From Arthrobacter agilis (GTDB lineage Bacteria; Actinomycetota; Actinomycetes; Actinomycetales; Micrococcaceae), in contig NZ_VHIM01000004.1 in assembly GCF_006494655.1 (NCBI RefSeq), positions 310,001 to 374,000 on the forward strand: a DNA stretch of 64,000 nucleotides, written 5' to 3'. Of this stretch, positions 33,149 to 41,780 are shown one piece after another. The position numbers and the translations under genes were made by a program. Position 1 is the first letter of the stretch; every line of letters begins with the position of its first letter. Below the pieces are notes generated by a model. It did no database searches and was not told where the DNA came from. It worked only from the letters and a program-made list of their open reading frames with translations.

Positions 33149-33160
33149 CAACAGATGTTG
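33149..33160 (-). promoter_or_regulatory. Putative operator of the NTF2/NCS1/cyclase operon
   Basis: CAACAGATGTTG, 5-base arms with a 2-base centre, in the promoter region between the divergent operon and the SDR gene. The arm arrangement resembles GntR-type sites. No regulator gene is adjacent. Confidence 0.35.
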
Positions 33161-33261
33161 TCCACCAGAGTCTGTGTGATCCGCACAACACGCGTCAACC
33201 CCGCCCCGCTCCACGGGTCCCGACCGTGCAATCCGACGCCGCGTCCCGCCCGCGGCGTTGC

Positions 33262-33267
33262 TAGGGT
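33262..33267 (+). promoter_or_regulatory. -10 box giving a leaderless SDR transcript
   Basis: TAGGGT ends 6 bases before the ATG at 33274, matching leaderless actinobacterial starts. Confidence 0.45.
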
Positions 33268-33273
33268 GACCTC

Positions 33274-33978
33274 ATGTCCCAGCACCCCGTCGCCCTCATC
33301 ACCGGCGCGTCGCGCGGCATCGGCCGCGCCATCGCCGACGAGCTCGCCTCCACCCATCACCTGCTCCTCGGCGGGCGCGATCTCGCTGCGCTCGCCGACC
33401 TCTCGTCGTCGTTCCCGTCCGCTGAACCGTTCGCTGCGGAATTGCGCGATGCGGGACAGGTGGCGGCCGCGGTGGCCGGCATCCCCCGGCTGGACGTCCT
33501 CGTCCACTCGGCGGGCGTCCTGCGCATGGGTTCCGTCGGCGACCTGCCCGACGAGGCCTGGCGTGAGAGCTTCGAGGTGAACGTCTTCGCGGTGGCTTCC
33601 CTGACGCGTGCCCTGCTGCCCGCGCTGCGTTCAGCGCGGGGCCAGGTCATCGCGATCAACAGCGGCTCGGGCTACTCCTCGGGTGCAGGGTCCTCGGTCT
33701 ACAGCGGGACGAAGTTCGCGCTGCGCGCCCTGACGGACGCGCTGCGCGAGGAGGAGCGGGAGCACGGCGTACGGGTCAGTTCCATCCACCCGGGCCGCGT
33801 CGCGACCGACATGCAGGAGGAGCTGCATGCCTGGGAGGGCAAGGACTACCGCCCCGACGCCTGGATCCGGCCGGACCAGGTGGCCAGGGCCGTCCGGCTC
33901 GCGGTCGACGCGAGCCCGGAATCGACGATCGAGACGCTGAGCATCCGCCCGTCCGGCATCACCCTCGACCACGCCTGA
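33274..33978 (+). CDS. Short-chain dehydrogenase/reductase
   Basis: Classical SDR, 234 residues. NAD(P) motif TGASRGIG (10-17), LVHSAG, catalytic INSGSGYSSGAGS (Ser) and VYSGTKFALRAL (Tyr-x3-Lys), and a PG motif in SIHPGRVATDM. The probable leaderless start at 33274 follows a TAGGGT box. Substrate unknown. Confidence 0.9.
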   Translation: MSQHPVALITGASRGIGRAIADELASTHHLLLGGRDLAALADLSSSFPSAEPFAAELRDAGQVAAAVAGIPRLDVLVHSAGVLRMGSVGDLPDEAWRESFEVNVFAVASLTRALLPALRSARGQVIAINSGSGYSSGAGSSVYSGTKFALRALTDALREEEREHGVRVSSIHPGRVATDMQEELHAWEGKDYRPDAWIRPDQVARAVRLAVDASPESTIETLSIRPSGITLDHA

Positions 33979-34007
33979 CGCAGCCCGTCATCCCTGGGGA
34001 CCTCCGG

Positions 34008-34769
34008 TCACGGGCCGGCGACCACACGCGGCCTGCCGAACTGCGTCTGCACGCCGGGAGAGAAGAGCACGGACGCGGGCGGGCCCTCGACGCGGAGGCC
34101 CGCCGCCCCGAGGAGTCCGTCGTCGAACTCCGTCAGCGCTGCCGGATGAAGCGGCCAGGGCGTATGCGTGTTGGGGATGTAGAGGGTGCGGCCGGCAAGA
34201 CAGCTGTGCAGGCCGAACCGCGCGGTCAGCTCCAGGGACAGCGGGTCGGCCGCCGTTCGTGCGGTGTCGGGGCGGACGGCGAACCGAGAGCTCGCCTGGC
34301 GCCTGTACCGCACGACGTCGTACCCGTACTCCCGCTGCCCGCCCTCCCCCCGCGTCACGGGTGAGCACCTGGACCAGACGTAGGGGATGCCGCCGCCGCG
34401 CGCGGCGATCACCACGGCCAGTCGCGAGGCGTCGAGGGTCACGAAGACCACCCCCCGCGTGCCGTCCGGGCCGCGCGAGTAGAGCCGTACGTTGACCTCG
34501 GTGAAGGACCCGAAGTACGGAACCGGCAGTCCCCGCCCCAGGCCTGCGCCGACCATGCGGAAGCCGATGAGCCCTACCCACGATGTGCCGTCCACGATAT
34601 CGGGCACGACGCCGGGGGGCATGTAGCGCTCGACGGCCGCGGCCTCGATCCGCCAGTGCAGGAACACGGCGTCGGCCCAGCCCTGGTCCATGATGATCGG
34701 TCGGGGCAGGTCGGGGGCGAGATGCCAGGCAGGATCGCGTGGTCCGTCGATGTGCTGGAAGTCCGTCAT
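34008..34769 (-). CDS. DUF2071 (YqjF-like) family protein
   Basis: 253 residues. Family segments: AVFLHWRIEAAAVERYMPPG, WVGLIGFRMVGAG and PVPYFGSFTEVNVRLYSR, the last being the characteristic F-E-VN-R-Y core. The fold is related to acetoacetate decarboxylase but catalytic lysine is not evident; function unknown. The ATG overlaps the stop of the upstream GH26-like gene by four bases (ATGA), so the two are probably co-transcribed. Confidence 0.85.
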   Translation of the reverse strand: MTDFQHIDGPRDPAWHLAPDLPRPIIMDQGWADAVFLHWRIEAAAVERYMPPGVVPDIVDGTSWVGLIGFRMVGAGLGRGLPVPYFGSFTEVNVRLYSRGPDGTRGVVFVTLDASRLAVVIAARGGGIPYVWSRCSPVTRGEGGQREYGYDVVRYRRQASSRFAVRPDTARTAADPLSLELTARFGLHSCLAGRTLYIPNTHTPWPLHPAALTEFDDGLLGAAGLRVEGPPASVLFSPGVQTQFGRPRVVAGP

Positions 34770-35929
34770 GTGATCGGCTCTCCGCAGGTGGCGGGTTCCC
34801 CCGCGAAGCGGTACCAGGAGGGCAGCGCCGCCCTGAACTCGTCGCGGATGGCGGGGTCCTCAGCCACCGTCCAGTCCACGGCGGCTCCGACCTCGGGCTC
34901 CACCTTGTTCCACTCGAACCAGTTGACCATCCTCAACTCGGGGAAGCGCTCACGGACGGCGGGATCGAACACCTGCGCCCACCAGGCGCGCTTGATGTTG
35001 ATCGTCCGCAGGTCGCCGATGTCGTCGGTCACGAGCGCCGCCGTCTCGGGGATGGCCACGGGCTTCCCGTGGCCCACGGCGTAGTCGGCATAGAAGTCCG
35101 GGATCATCGAGCCGTCACCGTTCTTCCCGTTGTAGGTGCCGGTGAGTTGGTCGATGAACTTGCCGTCCTCCGGCATCTCGCTCTCCCCCCAGGGGTAGGT
35201 GGAGCCCCAGTGGTAGAGGGACATGCCCACCCAGTCCACGACGTCGTCGCCCGGGTAGTAGGGCGCGTAGGGGTCGTCCGCAGCGGTCAGCTCGCCGTCG
35301 GCCGTCGTGTCGAGCGCCTCGAAGCCATCCGTGCCCGGCAGCGATTCGTAGGTACCACCGGCAAAGGGATAGCCGCCGGCGTAGTTCGGAGCCCACATCA
35401 TCGCGGATCCGGGGGCCTGCGCGTGGACGGCGTCGGCCACGCGCCGGAAGGCGGCGATATAGGCGTCAGGCTGCTGACCCCACGGGTACCAGGAGCCGTT
35501 CATCTCGTGGGCGAACCGGACGATGACCGGGACCCCGTTGGCGTTGAACCGCTCGAGCATGGCGGCGAGATCGTCCGCCCGCTCAGCCGTCACCGGTGCC
35601 AGGCCCTGCTGCGGTTCGAGGGTCAGCAGGAGTATCCCGCCGTCCTGCCGGACCTGCTCCGCCGCGGCGGCGATGAGCTCCGGGTCCTCGTCGGAGAACG
35701 GGAAGTCCGCGAAGGAGACCGCCACCGCCGGGCGTTCACCGAGCTTGTCGGTGTACTCGGCGAGCGTCTCCTTGCCCCATTCGAGATTCACGCCCATGAG
35801 CGTGCCGTCCTCCGGTGCGAGATGACGGCCGTCGATCGGGTCACACACGACGGCGGCCGGATTGATGTTGCAGGCGCAGAGCGTCAGCAGGAGCAGGGCG
35901 ACGAGCGCACGGGAGAGGGTTGAGACCAC
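34766..35929 (-). CDS. GH26-like glycosidase lipoprotein
   Basis: 387-residue exported protein. The hydrophobic N-terminus ends in LTLCAC, a lipobox-like site (Cys20). The catalytic domain resembles GH26 beta-mannanase/lichenase relatives: acid/base Glu142 in VRFAHEMNGSWYPWG and candidate nucleophile Glu295 in KPVAIPETAAL, with aromatic YHWGSTYPWGESE between. Likely acts on surface or environmental glycans from the outer face of the membrane. It precedes and overlaps a DUF2071 gene. A second, soluble GH26-like enzyme occurs at 62423-63643. Confidence 0.8.
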   Translation of the reverse strand: MVSTLSRALVALLLLTLCACNINPAAVVCDPIDGRHLAPEDGTLMGVNLEWGKETLAEYTDKLGERPAVAVSFADFPFSDEDPELIAAAAEQVRQDGGILLLTLEPQQGLAPVTAERADDLAAMLERFNANGVPVIVRFAHEMNGSWYPWGQQPDAYIAAFRRVADAVHAQAPGSAMMWAPNYAGGYPFAGGTYESLPGTDGFEALDTTADGELTAADDPYAPYYPGDDVVDWVGMSLYHWGSTYPWGESEMPEDGKFIDQLTGTYNGKNGDGSMIPDFYADYAVGHGKPVAIPETAALVTDDIGDLRTINIKRAWWAQVFDPAVRERFPELRMVNWFEWNKVEPEVGAAVDWTVAEDPAIRDEFRAALPSWYRFAGEPATCGEPIT

Positions 35930-35979
35930 CCCGCCAATCTACAACCGCAGCGCATCCCCTCCGTCCACCGGCCCGGGCG

Positions 35980-37047
35980 TCAGAAGGCATAGCGGATCCG
36001 GCAGTACGGGAGACCCGCAGCCGCGAGGCGGAGGAACTCGTCGAGGTATCCCCGTTTCTCGTAGGCGATGTACCGCACGTTGGCGAACCCGTTCTGGGAG
36101 CGCTTAATCTCCTGCAGGTCGGGACGCCACAGGATCTCCTCGGCCAGGGGGTGCCAGCCCAGGTTCACCTCGTGCAGTTGCTGGTTGTGCGTGAGGAAGA
36201 TGACCTCGGCCGCGAGTTGCCGCTTGGCCGCGGTCGAGAGCGCGGCATCCAGCTGGGCGAAGAGTTCCTGCCACTCCTCCTGCCAGTGCGGCGTGATGAT
36301 GACCGGCGAGAAGTTCACGTGGACCTCGTACCCTGCCTCCACGAAGTCGTTGATGGCTGCGATCCGCTCGGCGACGGGCGTGGTGCGAACATCGAGCATC
36401 CGCGCGAGCTTCTCCGGCATCAGGGAGAACCGGACGCGGGTCTGTCCCCGCGGGTCCCAGGAGAGGAGGTCCCGGTTCACGTACTTCGTGGCGAAGGAGA
36501 GCTTGGCCGTGGGCAGGTCGCGGTAGAGCGAGACGAGATCCTGCACGTTGTCACTGACGAGAGCGTCCACGGAGCAGTCACTGTTCTCCCCGATGTCGTA
36601 GACCCACGCGGTGTCATCGCACTGATTCGGTTCGAGCTTGATCCCCTGGCGCGCCACATGCCGCTCCAGGTAACCGCTGATCTCCTCGATATTGGCGAAC
36701 ACCGTGATGGGGTTGCTGTAGCCCTTGTGCCGGGGCACGTAGCAGTAGGCGCACGCCATGGCACAACCATTGGCCGTGGACGGCGCGATGAAGTCCGCGG
36801 ACCGGCCGTTCGGTTTCGCCGTGAGGGATTTCTTGACGCCGACCACGAGGGCCTCCGTCTTGATGCGCACCCATCGGTTCACGTTCGCCTCGTCCCCGCT
36901 CAACTCGGGGATGCGCCAATGGCTCGCCACCTCGACGACGTCCGCCTGCGGCCAGCGGGCCAGGATCTCCTGGCCTCTGGGAAGTGCTGCTGCTGCCGGC
37001 TCCACATAGATGCGACTGATCTGGAGCAGCTTGTCGGCCTGAAGCAT
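35980..37047 (-). CDS. Spore photoproduct lyase-like radical SAM protein
   Basis: 355 residues. The 4Fe-4S/SAM motif is CAMACAYC (Cys95, 99, 102) in the context typical of spore photoproduct lyase, and Cys158 in NSDCSVDALVSD aligns with the hydrogen-donor cysteine of the Bacillus enzyme (inference). Homologues occur in non-sporulating actinobacteria; possible roles are repair of UV thymine lesions or another radical reaction. I chose ATG 37047 because GAGAGG precedes it. No sporulation genes are near. Confidence 0.82.
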   Translation of the reverse strand: MLQADKLLQISRIYVEPAAAALPRGQEILARWPQADVVEVASHWRIPELSGDEANVNRWVRIKTEALVVGVKKSLTAKPNGRSADFIAPSTANGCAMACAYCYVPRHKGYSNPITVFANIEEISGYLERHVARQGIKLEPNQCDDTAWVYDIGENSDCSVDALVSDNVQDLVSLYRDLPTAKLSFATKYVNRDLLSWDPRGQTRVRFSLMPEKLARMLDVRTTPVAERIAAINDFVEAGYEVHVNFSPVIITPHWQEEWQELFAQLDAALSTAAKRQLAAEVIFLTHNQQLHEVNLGWHPLAEEILWRPDLQEIKRSQNGFANVRYIAYEKRGYLDEFLRLAAAGLPYCRIRYAF

Positions 37048-37200
37048 GGGACCTCTCATCGCGGGGCGAAGACTTCACGGTACCGAGCACCACCGACACT
37101 TCCCGACGGCGGTGAGGCCCGCGGGGAGTGCTTCCCTCTCCAGCGAGCGCGCGAACTGTTGGTACCCTGAGAGCCGGAAGATCGGGAGGAGGACGCGACG

Positions 37201-37413
37201 ATGACCGGCAAGGAACCGTTCTCCGCCCGCTTCATGAAGGCCACCGGCAAGCTGCGCATGTTCTTCGGGCCTGCGCAGGGCGGCTCGACCGAGGGCCCTG
37301 TGGTCTATGTCGATGACGAGGCGCACCGGCGGCGCCAGGCCGAACTCCAGCAGTGGACCGTCGTGCGGAATGCGGACGGCTCCACCTATCTGAAGCCCCG
37401 GAAAGAGCCGTAG
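37201..37413 (+). CDS. Conserved hypothetical small protein
   Basis: 70 residues, ATG preceded by GGGAGGAGGACGCGACG, a very strong site. Basic at both ends (ARFMKATGKLRMFFGPAQGG and WTVVRNADGSTYLKPRKE) with a central acidic VYVDDEAHRRRQAEL. No membrane helix. Function unknown. Confidence 0.65.
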   Translation: MTGKEPFSARFMKATGKLRMFFGPAQGGSTEGPVVYVDDEAHRRRQAELQQWTVVRNADGSTYLKPRKEP

Positions 37414-37590
37414 GGCCGGGCGAACAGCACCCTCTGCACAGAACCGGTGAAAATACCGGGGAATTTGCGTATATCCTGCGTCGATCGCATGGGGTATGGC
37501 CTATTTCGAGTGGCAGACTGATCCTGTCAATGCTTGATCGCCCGCGGGGACGCATGGGCGCCATTGCACTCCAGGAAAAGGTCTCACATC

Positions 37591-37953
37591 ATGACTGCAC
37601 AACGCCCTCCTGCTATGGTCCGCACGGACGACGCAGGTCTGCCGCGCACCACGCTCCTCGTGATGCCCGGTGGACAGAATGCCCGTGGGATGGGCGCCCT
37701 GGCCGAATCCCTCGCACACGAGACCGACGGCCTGCTCGAGACCCTCGAGGTCACGATCGCCCGCCTCGCCCTCGCGCACCGCTCCTGCGTCCTGGATCCC
37801 GAGGGTCAGACCATGGACGACGACGCCTTCGCGTGGGTTCAGCAGTGCCTCGAGGACATCTCCGCGACATTGCGGGGGCTCTCGCTCGGCCGCGCGGACC
37901 TGACAGCGTTCGAGGCCGATGTGCCCGTCCGGGCCCTCACCGGGCTGGCCTGA
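37591..37953 (+). CDS. Hypothetical helical protein
   Basis: 120 residues, not recognised. An AGGAAAAGG-containing site lies upstream of ATG 37591. Residues 30-110 are helical and acidic (LAESLAHETDGLLETLEVTI, DDDAFAWVQQCLEDISATLR). Single cysteine pair Cys59/Cys78 region. No signal peptide. Followed by a strong bidirectional terminator. Confidence 0.6.
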   Translation: MTAQRPPAMVRTDDAGLPRTTLLVMPGGQNARGMGALAESLAHETDGLLETLEVTIARLALAHRSCVLDPEGQTMDDDAFAWVQQCLEDISATLRGLSLGRADLTAFEADVPVRALTGLA

Positions 37954-37972
37954 CCGCCCGGCTTTTCCATGG

Positions 37973-37998
37973 CTGCCCGGCCCCGAGGGGCCGGGCAG
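37973..37998. terminator. Bidirectional terminator
   Basis: Stem CTGCCCGGCCC / GGGCCGGGCAG with loop CGAG between the plus gene ending at 37953 and the minus gene ending at 38004. Confidence 0.82.
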
Positions 37999-38003
37999 AC
38001 CAG

Positions 38004-38648
38004 CTAGATGGACTGGCGGGCGCGGATCCCCGCGCGTCCCATCGCATCGGTGTAGGCGGACTGGATGTCCTTCAACCAGAGTTCCTGGTTCGCGGGAGTT
38101 CCCTTGAACGCGCGTTCCCCCGGGGACCGGACCTCGTAGATCTTGAAACCGCGCTTGACGATCGCCCGGTTCTCCAGCTTCATCAGCCTGCGGGCGGCCT
38201 TGTGCGCGTCGGCACCGTGCGCCACCAGCGCGGAGGCGCGCGGAACCTGCTGCAGGAACGTGAGCAGGGGCTTCACGCCGTCGGAGATCTGGTCCATCGT
38301 CAGTGCTCGCTCCTTGCCTTCCGGCAGGTACCACGGGTGCGCGTTCCACGGCATGACCGCGTCGGGGCGCAGGCCCACGGCCTCGTAGATGCCAGCCATC
38401 CGCACCGAGCTGGGGTCGTCGTTCTCGAACGAGACGAAGCCCGAGGGCAATGATGCTCCCGGGCTGGAGAAGAGACTGACGATCTTGCAACCGTCGACAT
38501 CGTGGATGGGGTCGATGTACGGCACCGCTGATCCCGGCTTGGACTCGGCCAGGGTGTCACAGAGCCGGTTCACGTCCTCGATCTGTGGATCGTAGCGTTG
38601 TTCCCATTGCTGGGCCCGATACGTGGGGTCTGCCATGCGCTGTACCAA
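38004..38648 (-). CDS. Uracil-DNA glycosylase-superfamily-like protein
   Basis: 214 residues. The segments VPYIDPIHDVDGCKIVSLFS, GFVSFENDD and VMPWNAHPWYLP resemble the water-activating and leucine-loop regions of uracil-DNA glycosylase relatives in actinobacteria. ALVAHGADAHKAARRL matches the later motif with a His. The start is TTG 38648: AGGAGG lies exactly seven bases upstream, whereas the in-frame ATG at 38636 has none. A dyad GCGAAC(GT)GTTCGC sits 36 bases upstream. Family moderately supported. Confidence 0.68.
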   Translation of the reverse strand: MVQRMADPTYRAQQWEQRYDPQIEDVNRLCDTLAESKPGSAVPYIDPIHDVDGCKIVSLFSSPGASLPSGFVSFENDDPSSVRMAGIYEAVGLRPDAVMPWNAHPWYLPEGKERALTMDQISDGVKPLLTFLQQVPRASALVAHGADAHKAARRLMKLENRAIVKRGFKIYEVRSPGERAFKGTPANQELWLKDIQSAYTDAMGRAGIRARQSI

Positions 38649-38683
38649 TATTTCGCCTCCTCGCGAACTGCGCCAGAGGTGGC

Positions 38684-38697
38684 GCGAACGTGTTCGC
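38684..38697 (-). promoter_or_regulatory. Inverted repeat upstream of glycosylase-like gene
   Basis: GCGAAC GT GTTCGC, six-base arms with a two-base centre. The half-sites equal those of the actinobacterial SOS box but the spacer is two bases instead of four, so LexA binding is doubtful. Confidence 0.35.
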
Positions 38698-38764
38698 TGC
38701 CTTCCAGCCTACGCCAGTCCGCCGCGGGGCTCCCCGAGGCCGGGCGCAGCCCATCGCCGGCGCG

Positions 38765-39811
38765 CTACGCCTCGAGCGCGCCGGCCCAGAGGTTGATGTC
38801 GGACTCGACGGCGAATTCGTCGATCGCGTGCAGCTCCTCGGCCGTGAAGGCGAGGTTCTGCACGGCCGCGAGGCTGTCCTCGAGCTGCCGGACACTCGAG
38901 GCGCCGATGAGCGCCGAGGTGACCGGCGTCCCCCTGGTCCGGGGACGGAGCACCCAGGCGATCGCCATCTGCGCGAGGCTCTGCCCGCGACCCTCGGCGA
39001 TACCGTTGAGGCCCCTGATGCGGCGCAGGTTCTCCTCACTGAGCTGCCCGGCGTCGAGTGACGAGTCAGCCGCAGCGCGCGAATCGTCGGGGATGCCGTC
39101 GAGGTACTTGCTGGTGAGCAGGCCCTGGGCGAGGGGGGAGAACGCGATGGAACCCGCGCCGGTCTGCTCGAGCGCCTCGTACAGATTCGGCTCACCCTCC
39201 TCCGTCCAGCGGTTGAGCATCGAGTAGGAGGGCTGATGGATGAGCAGCGGCGTGCCGAGATCCGCCAGGATCGCCGCAGCTTCCACCGTGCGCTGCGGCG
39301 AGTACGAGCTGATTCCCGCATACAGGGCCCGCCCGGAACGGACCGCGGTATCGAGCGCACCCATCGTCTCCTCCAGCGGCGTCCCAGGATCCGGCCGGTG
39401 GCTGTAGAAGATGTCCACATAATCCAGGCCCATCCGCTCCAGCGACTGATCAAGACTCGCCAGCAGATACTTGCGGGACCCGAAATTCCCGTACGGACCC
39501 GGCCACATGTCGTACCCGGCCTTGCTGGAAATCACGAGCTCGTCACGGAACGGCCGGAAATCATCCCGCAGATGCCGACCGAAATTCGTCTCCGCACTCC
39601 CGTACGGCGGACCGTAATTATTCGCCAGATCAAAGTGCGTGACACCGAGATCAAACGCACGACGCAGGATCTCCCGCTGCACACCGAAGGACCTGTCATC
39701 CCCGAAGTTGTGCCACAGACCCAACGACACAGCAGGCAACAGCAAACCACTCCTGCCCACCCGGCGATAAGGCATCGAGTCATAACGGTCTTCTGCAGGG
39801 TGGAAGGTCAT
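38765..39811 (-). CDS. Aldo/keto reductase, YghZ-type
   Basis: 348 residues, the length and layout of L-glyceraldehyde-3-phosphate reductase (YghZ): start MPYRRVGRSGLLLPAVSLGL, tetrad Asp/Tyr in HFDLANNYGPPYGSAE, Lys in VISSKAGYDMWPGPYG, and IFYSHRPDPGTPLEET. Detoxifies methylglyoxal-like carbonyls in E. coli. The first 180 codons use far more NNT and AT-ending codons (GAT, AAT, TTG, AGT) than the second half or the neighbours, suggesting a recombined segment (inference). ATG 39811 chosen by similarity; ribosome site unclear. Confidence 0.9.
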   Translation of the reverse strand: MTFHPAEDRYDSMPYRRVGRSGLLLPAVSLGLWHNFGDDRSFGVQREILRRAFDLGVTHFDLANNYGPPYGSAETNFGRHLRDDFRPFRDELVISSKAGYDMWPGPYGNFGSRKYLLASLDQSLERMGLDYVDIFYSHRPDPGTPLEETMGALDTAVRSGRALYAGISSYSPQRTVEAAAILADLGTPLLIHQPSYSMLNRWTEEGEPNLYEALEQTGAGSIAFSPLAQGLLTSKYLDGIPDDSRAAADSSLDAGQLSEENLRRIRGLNGIAEGRGQSLAQMAIAWVLRPRTRGTPVTSALIGASSVRQLEDSLAAVQNLAFTAEELHAIDEFAVESDINLWAGALEA

Positions 39812-39876
39812 GGTGTCATCCGTTCGGTCGGCGGTCTGGCAAGGAGACACCGCGGCAGGCCGCGGCGCCTCGGGGA

Positions 39877-41016
39877 TCAGGAAAGGGTGGAGACGTGCGG
39901 GTCCCAGTCCTCCGGCAGCGGCTCGGCGGCCGTAGCCGTACTCGACAGCGTGACGAACTCCCCCGTGGCGATGCTCTCGGAGATCGATACCATCGCGTCG
40001 AGCACGTGATACGCCGTCTCGCCCTGCGCACGATGCGGGCGCCCCGCACGCAGTGCCCGCGCCATCTCGAGGACGCCGCTGCCGCGCGTCGACGTCGCGC
40101 CGATGGCGGGGATCACCTCGGCGTCGTCCGAACCGCGGCGGGTCAGGGTGAGGTGGCCCGTGAACTCGTTCGGATCGGGGAAGGCGAGTGTGCCCTCGGT
40201 CCCGGTGACCTCCACGAAGCCTGCGCGCTTCACCGGCGAGTCGAAACTGAAGATGCTCTGCGAAGACTCGCCGTTGGCGAACTGCGCGATCGCACTGACG
40301 TGCGACGGCACGGTGACGTCGAAGACCTCGCCGGCCCTGGGGCCTGAGCCGATGGTGCGCGTCGCCCTGGACGTGGAGCCGAGGCCCGCGACCTTGGTGA
40401 TGGCGCCGAACGTCTGTACCAGGGTAGTCAGGTAGTAGGGGCCGATGTCGAAAAGCGGGCCGGCGCCCTCCTGGAAGAGGAAGGCGGGGTTCGGATGCCA
40501 GGATTCGGGGCCGGGCGACTGCATCAGGGTGAGCGCCGTCAGGGGTACCCCGATGTCGCCGCGTGCCACGAGCCGCAACGCGGTCTGGAGGCCCGTTCCG
40601 AGGAAGGTGTCCGGTGCGCAGCCGAGGCGGACACCGGCGGCGTCGGCCGTCTTCAGGAGCCCGATGCCGCTCTCGCGGTCGAGGGAGAAGGGTTTCTCGC
40701 TCCAGACGTGCTTGCCAGCGGCGACCGCGGCGGTGGCCACCTCGACGTGCGCCGCGGGAATCGTCAGATTGACCACGATCTCCACGTCGGGGTGGTTCAG
40801 GGCATCCTGCACGCCTCCGGAGGCGGCCACGCCGAACTCCGCTGCGCGTGCCGCAGCGACCTCCTCGAACATGTCGGCGACGATGTGCACCGTCAGGTCG
40901 GGGAAGCTCGTGAGGTTGGTGAGGTATTCCTTGCTGATGACGCCGGCGCCGATGACCGCGACGCCGACGGGTCCACTACGGCGCTCCGCCGCGGGCCCGG
41001 TGGTATCCGCGCTCAT
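39877..41016 (-). CDS. Gfo/Idh/MocA-family oxidoreductase
   Basis: 379 residues: N-terminal Rossmann fold with GVAVIGAGVISKEY, conserved WSEKPFSLD (the EKP motif carrying the catalytic lysine), and the C-terminal beta-sheet substrate domain. Oxidises sugars, inositols or sugar lactones. The ATG overlaps the stop of the upstream isomerase gene by four bases (ATGA) with GGAGGGGAAG before it. Together with the isomerase and the divergent LacI regulator it forms a carbohydrate-catabolic unit without its own transporter in view. Confidence 0.9.
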   Translation of the reverse strand: MSADTTGPAAERRSGPVGVAVIGAGVISKEYLTNLTSFPDLTVHIVADMFEEVAAARAAEFGVAASGGVQDALNHPDVEIVVNLTIPAAHVEVATAAVAAGKHVWSEKPFSLDRESGIGLLKTADAAGVRLGCAPDTFLGTGLQTALRLVARGDIGVPLTALTLMQSPGPESWHPNPAFLFQEGAGPLFDIGPYYLTTLVQTFGAITKVAGLGSTSRATRTIGSGPRAGEVFDVTVPSHVSAIAQFANGESSQSIFSFDSPVKRAGFVEVTGTEGTLAFPDPNEFTGHLTLTRRGSDDAEVIPAIGATSTRGSGVLEMARALRAGRPHRAQGETAYHVLDAMVSISESIATGEFVTLSSTATAAEPLPEDWDPHVSTLS

Positions 41017-41747
41017 TTCTTCCCCTCCTTCAGGTAGGCCAGGCTGTCGGCGACCGCAGTGAAGACATCGCCGTCGAAATCATCGAGCTCCACGACGGCG
41101 GCCTCGAGCCCGGGAGCGGCACCGAGAACGTCCCAGACACGCATGGCGCCCCGTCCTACCGCCACCTGTTCCTTGTCGTTCCTGGTGAGCGGGCCGTCCT
41201 TGATATGGACGAAGCGCACGCGGTCGCCGAGGCGGCCCAGGAGTTCCACGGGGTCCTCGCCTCCGACAGCGGCCCAGTAGGTGTCCACCTCGAGGACGAC
41301 CTCCGGATCCAGATGGCGTGCGAGGACCTCGAGGGCGGACGAGCCGTCGATACGCTCCTCGAGCTCGAATTCGTGGTTGTGGTAGCCGACCGTGATGCCG
41401 TATCCGGCGCCCTTCGTCGCCGCCGCGTTGAGCGCTTCGGCCGTCGCTCTGATGTCGGCCTCGGACGTCCAGTGCCGGCGCTCCACGTGGGGGTCGATCA
41501 CGGTGCCGATCCCGAGGGTTCGGGCGGCTTCGAAGATCTCGTCCTGGTCGTCGCGGAGCAGGGGCGCATGACCGGACGGTGCGCTGAGGCCGTTGGCCGC
41601 GAGTGCTTCGGCGAGCTCCTGTGCGGTCGCCACGAAGTTGTAGGGCTCCACGGCCGTGTAGCCGAGTTCCGCGACTCTCCGGATGGTGCGGGGCAGATCC
41701 TCCGCCATCGCTGTCCGCAGTGTGTAGAGCTGGAGTGAATAGGTCAC
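41013..41747 (-). CDS. Sugar phosphate isomerase/epimerase (xylose-isomerase-like TIM barrel)
   Basis: 244 residues, single TIM barrel with scattered metal ligands: YHNHEFELEE, VVLEVDTYWAAVGGED, VRFVHIKDG. Relatives include hydroxypyruvate isomerase and inosose dehydratase. GTG start at 41747 with GAGGAGAACCCCC. First gene of a two-gene unit divergent from LacI, whose operator lies 33 bases upstream. Confidence 0.88.
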   Translation of the reverse strand: MTYSLQLYTLRTAMAEDLPRTIRRVAELGYTAVEPYNFVATAQELAEALAANGLSAPSGHAPLLRDDQDEIFEAARTLGIGTVIDPHVERRHWTSEADIRATAEALNAAATKGAGYGITVGYHNHEFELEERIDGSSALEVLARHLDPEVVLEVDTYWAAVGGEDPVELLGRLGDRVRFVHIKDGPLTRNDKEQVAVGRGAMRVWDVLGAAPGLEAAVVELDDFDGDVFTAVADSLAYLKEGKK

Positions 41748-41780
41748 GGGGGTTCTCCTCGCTGAGAAAAGGCGGCGTAC

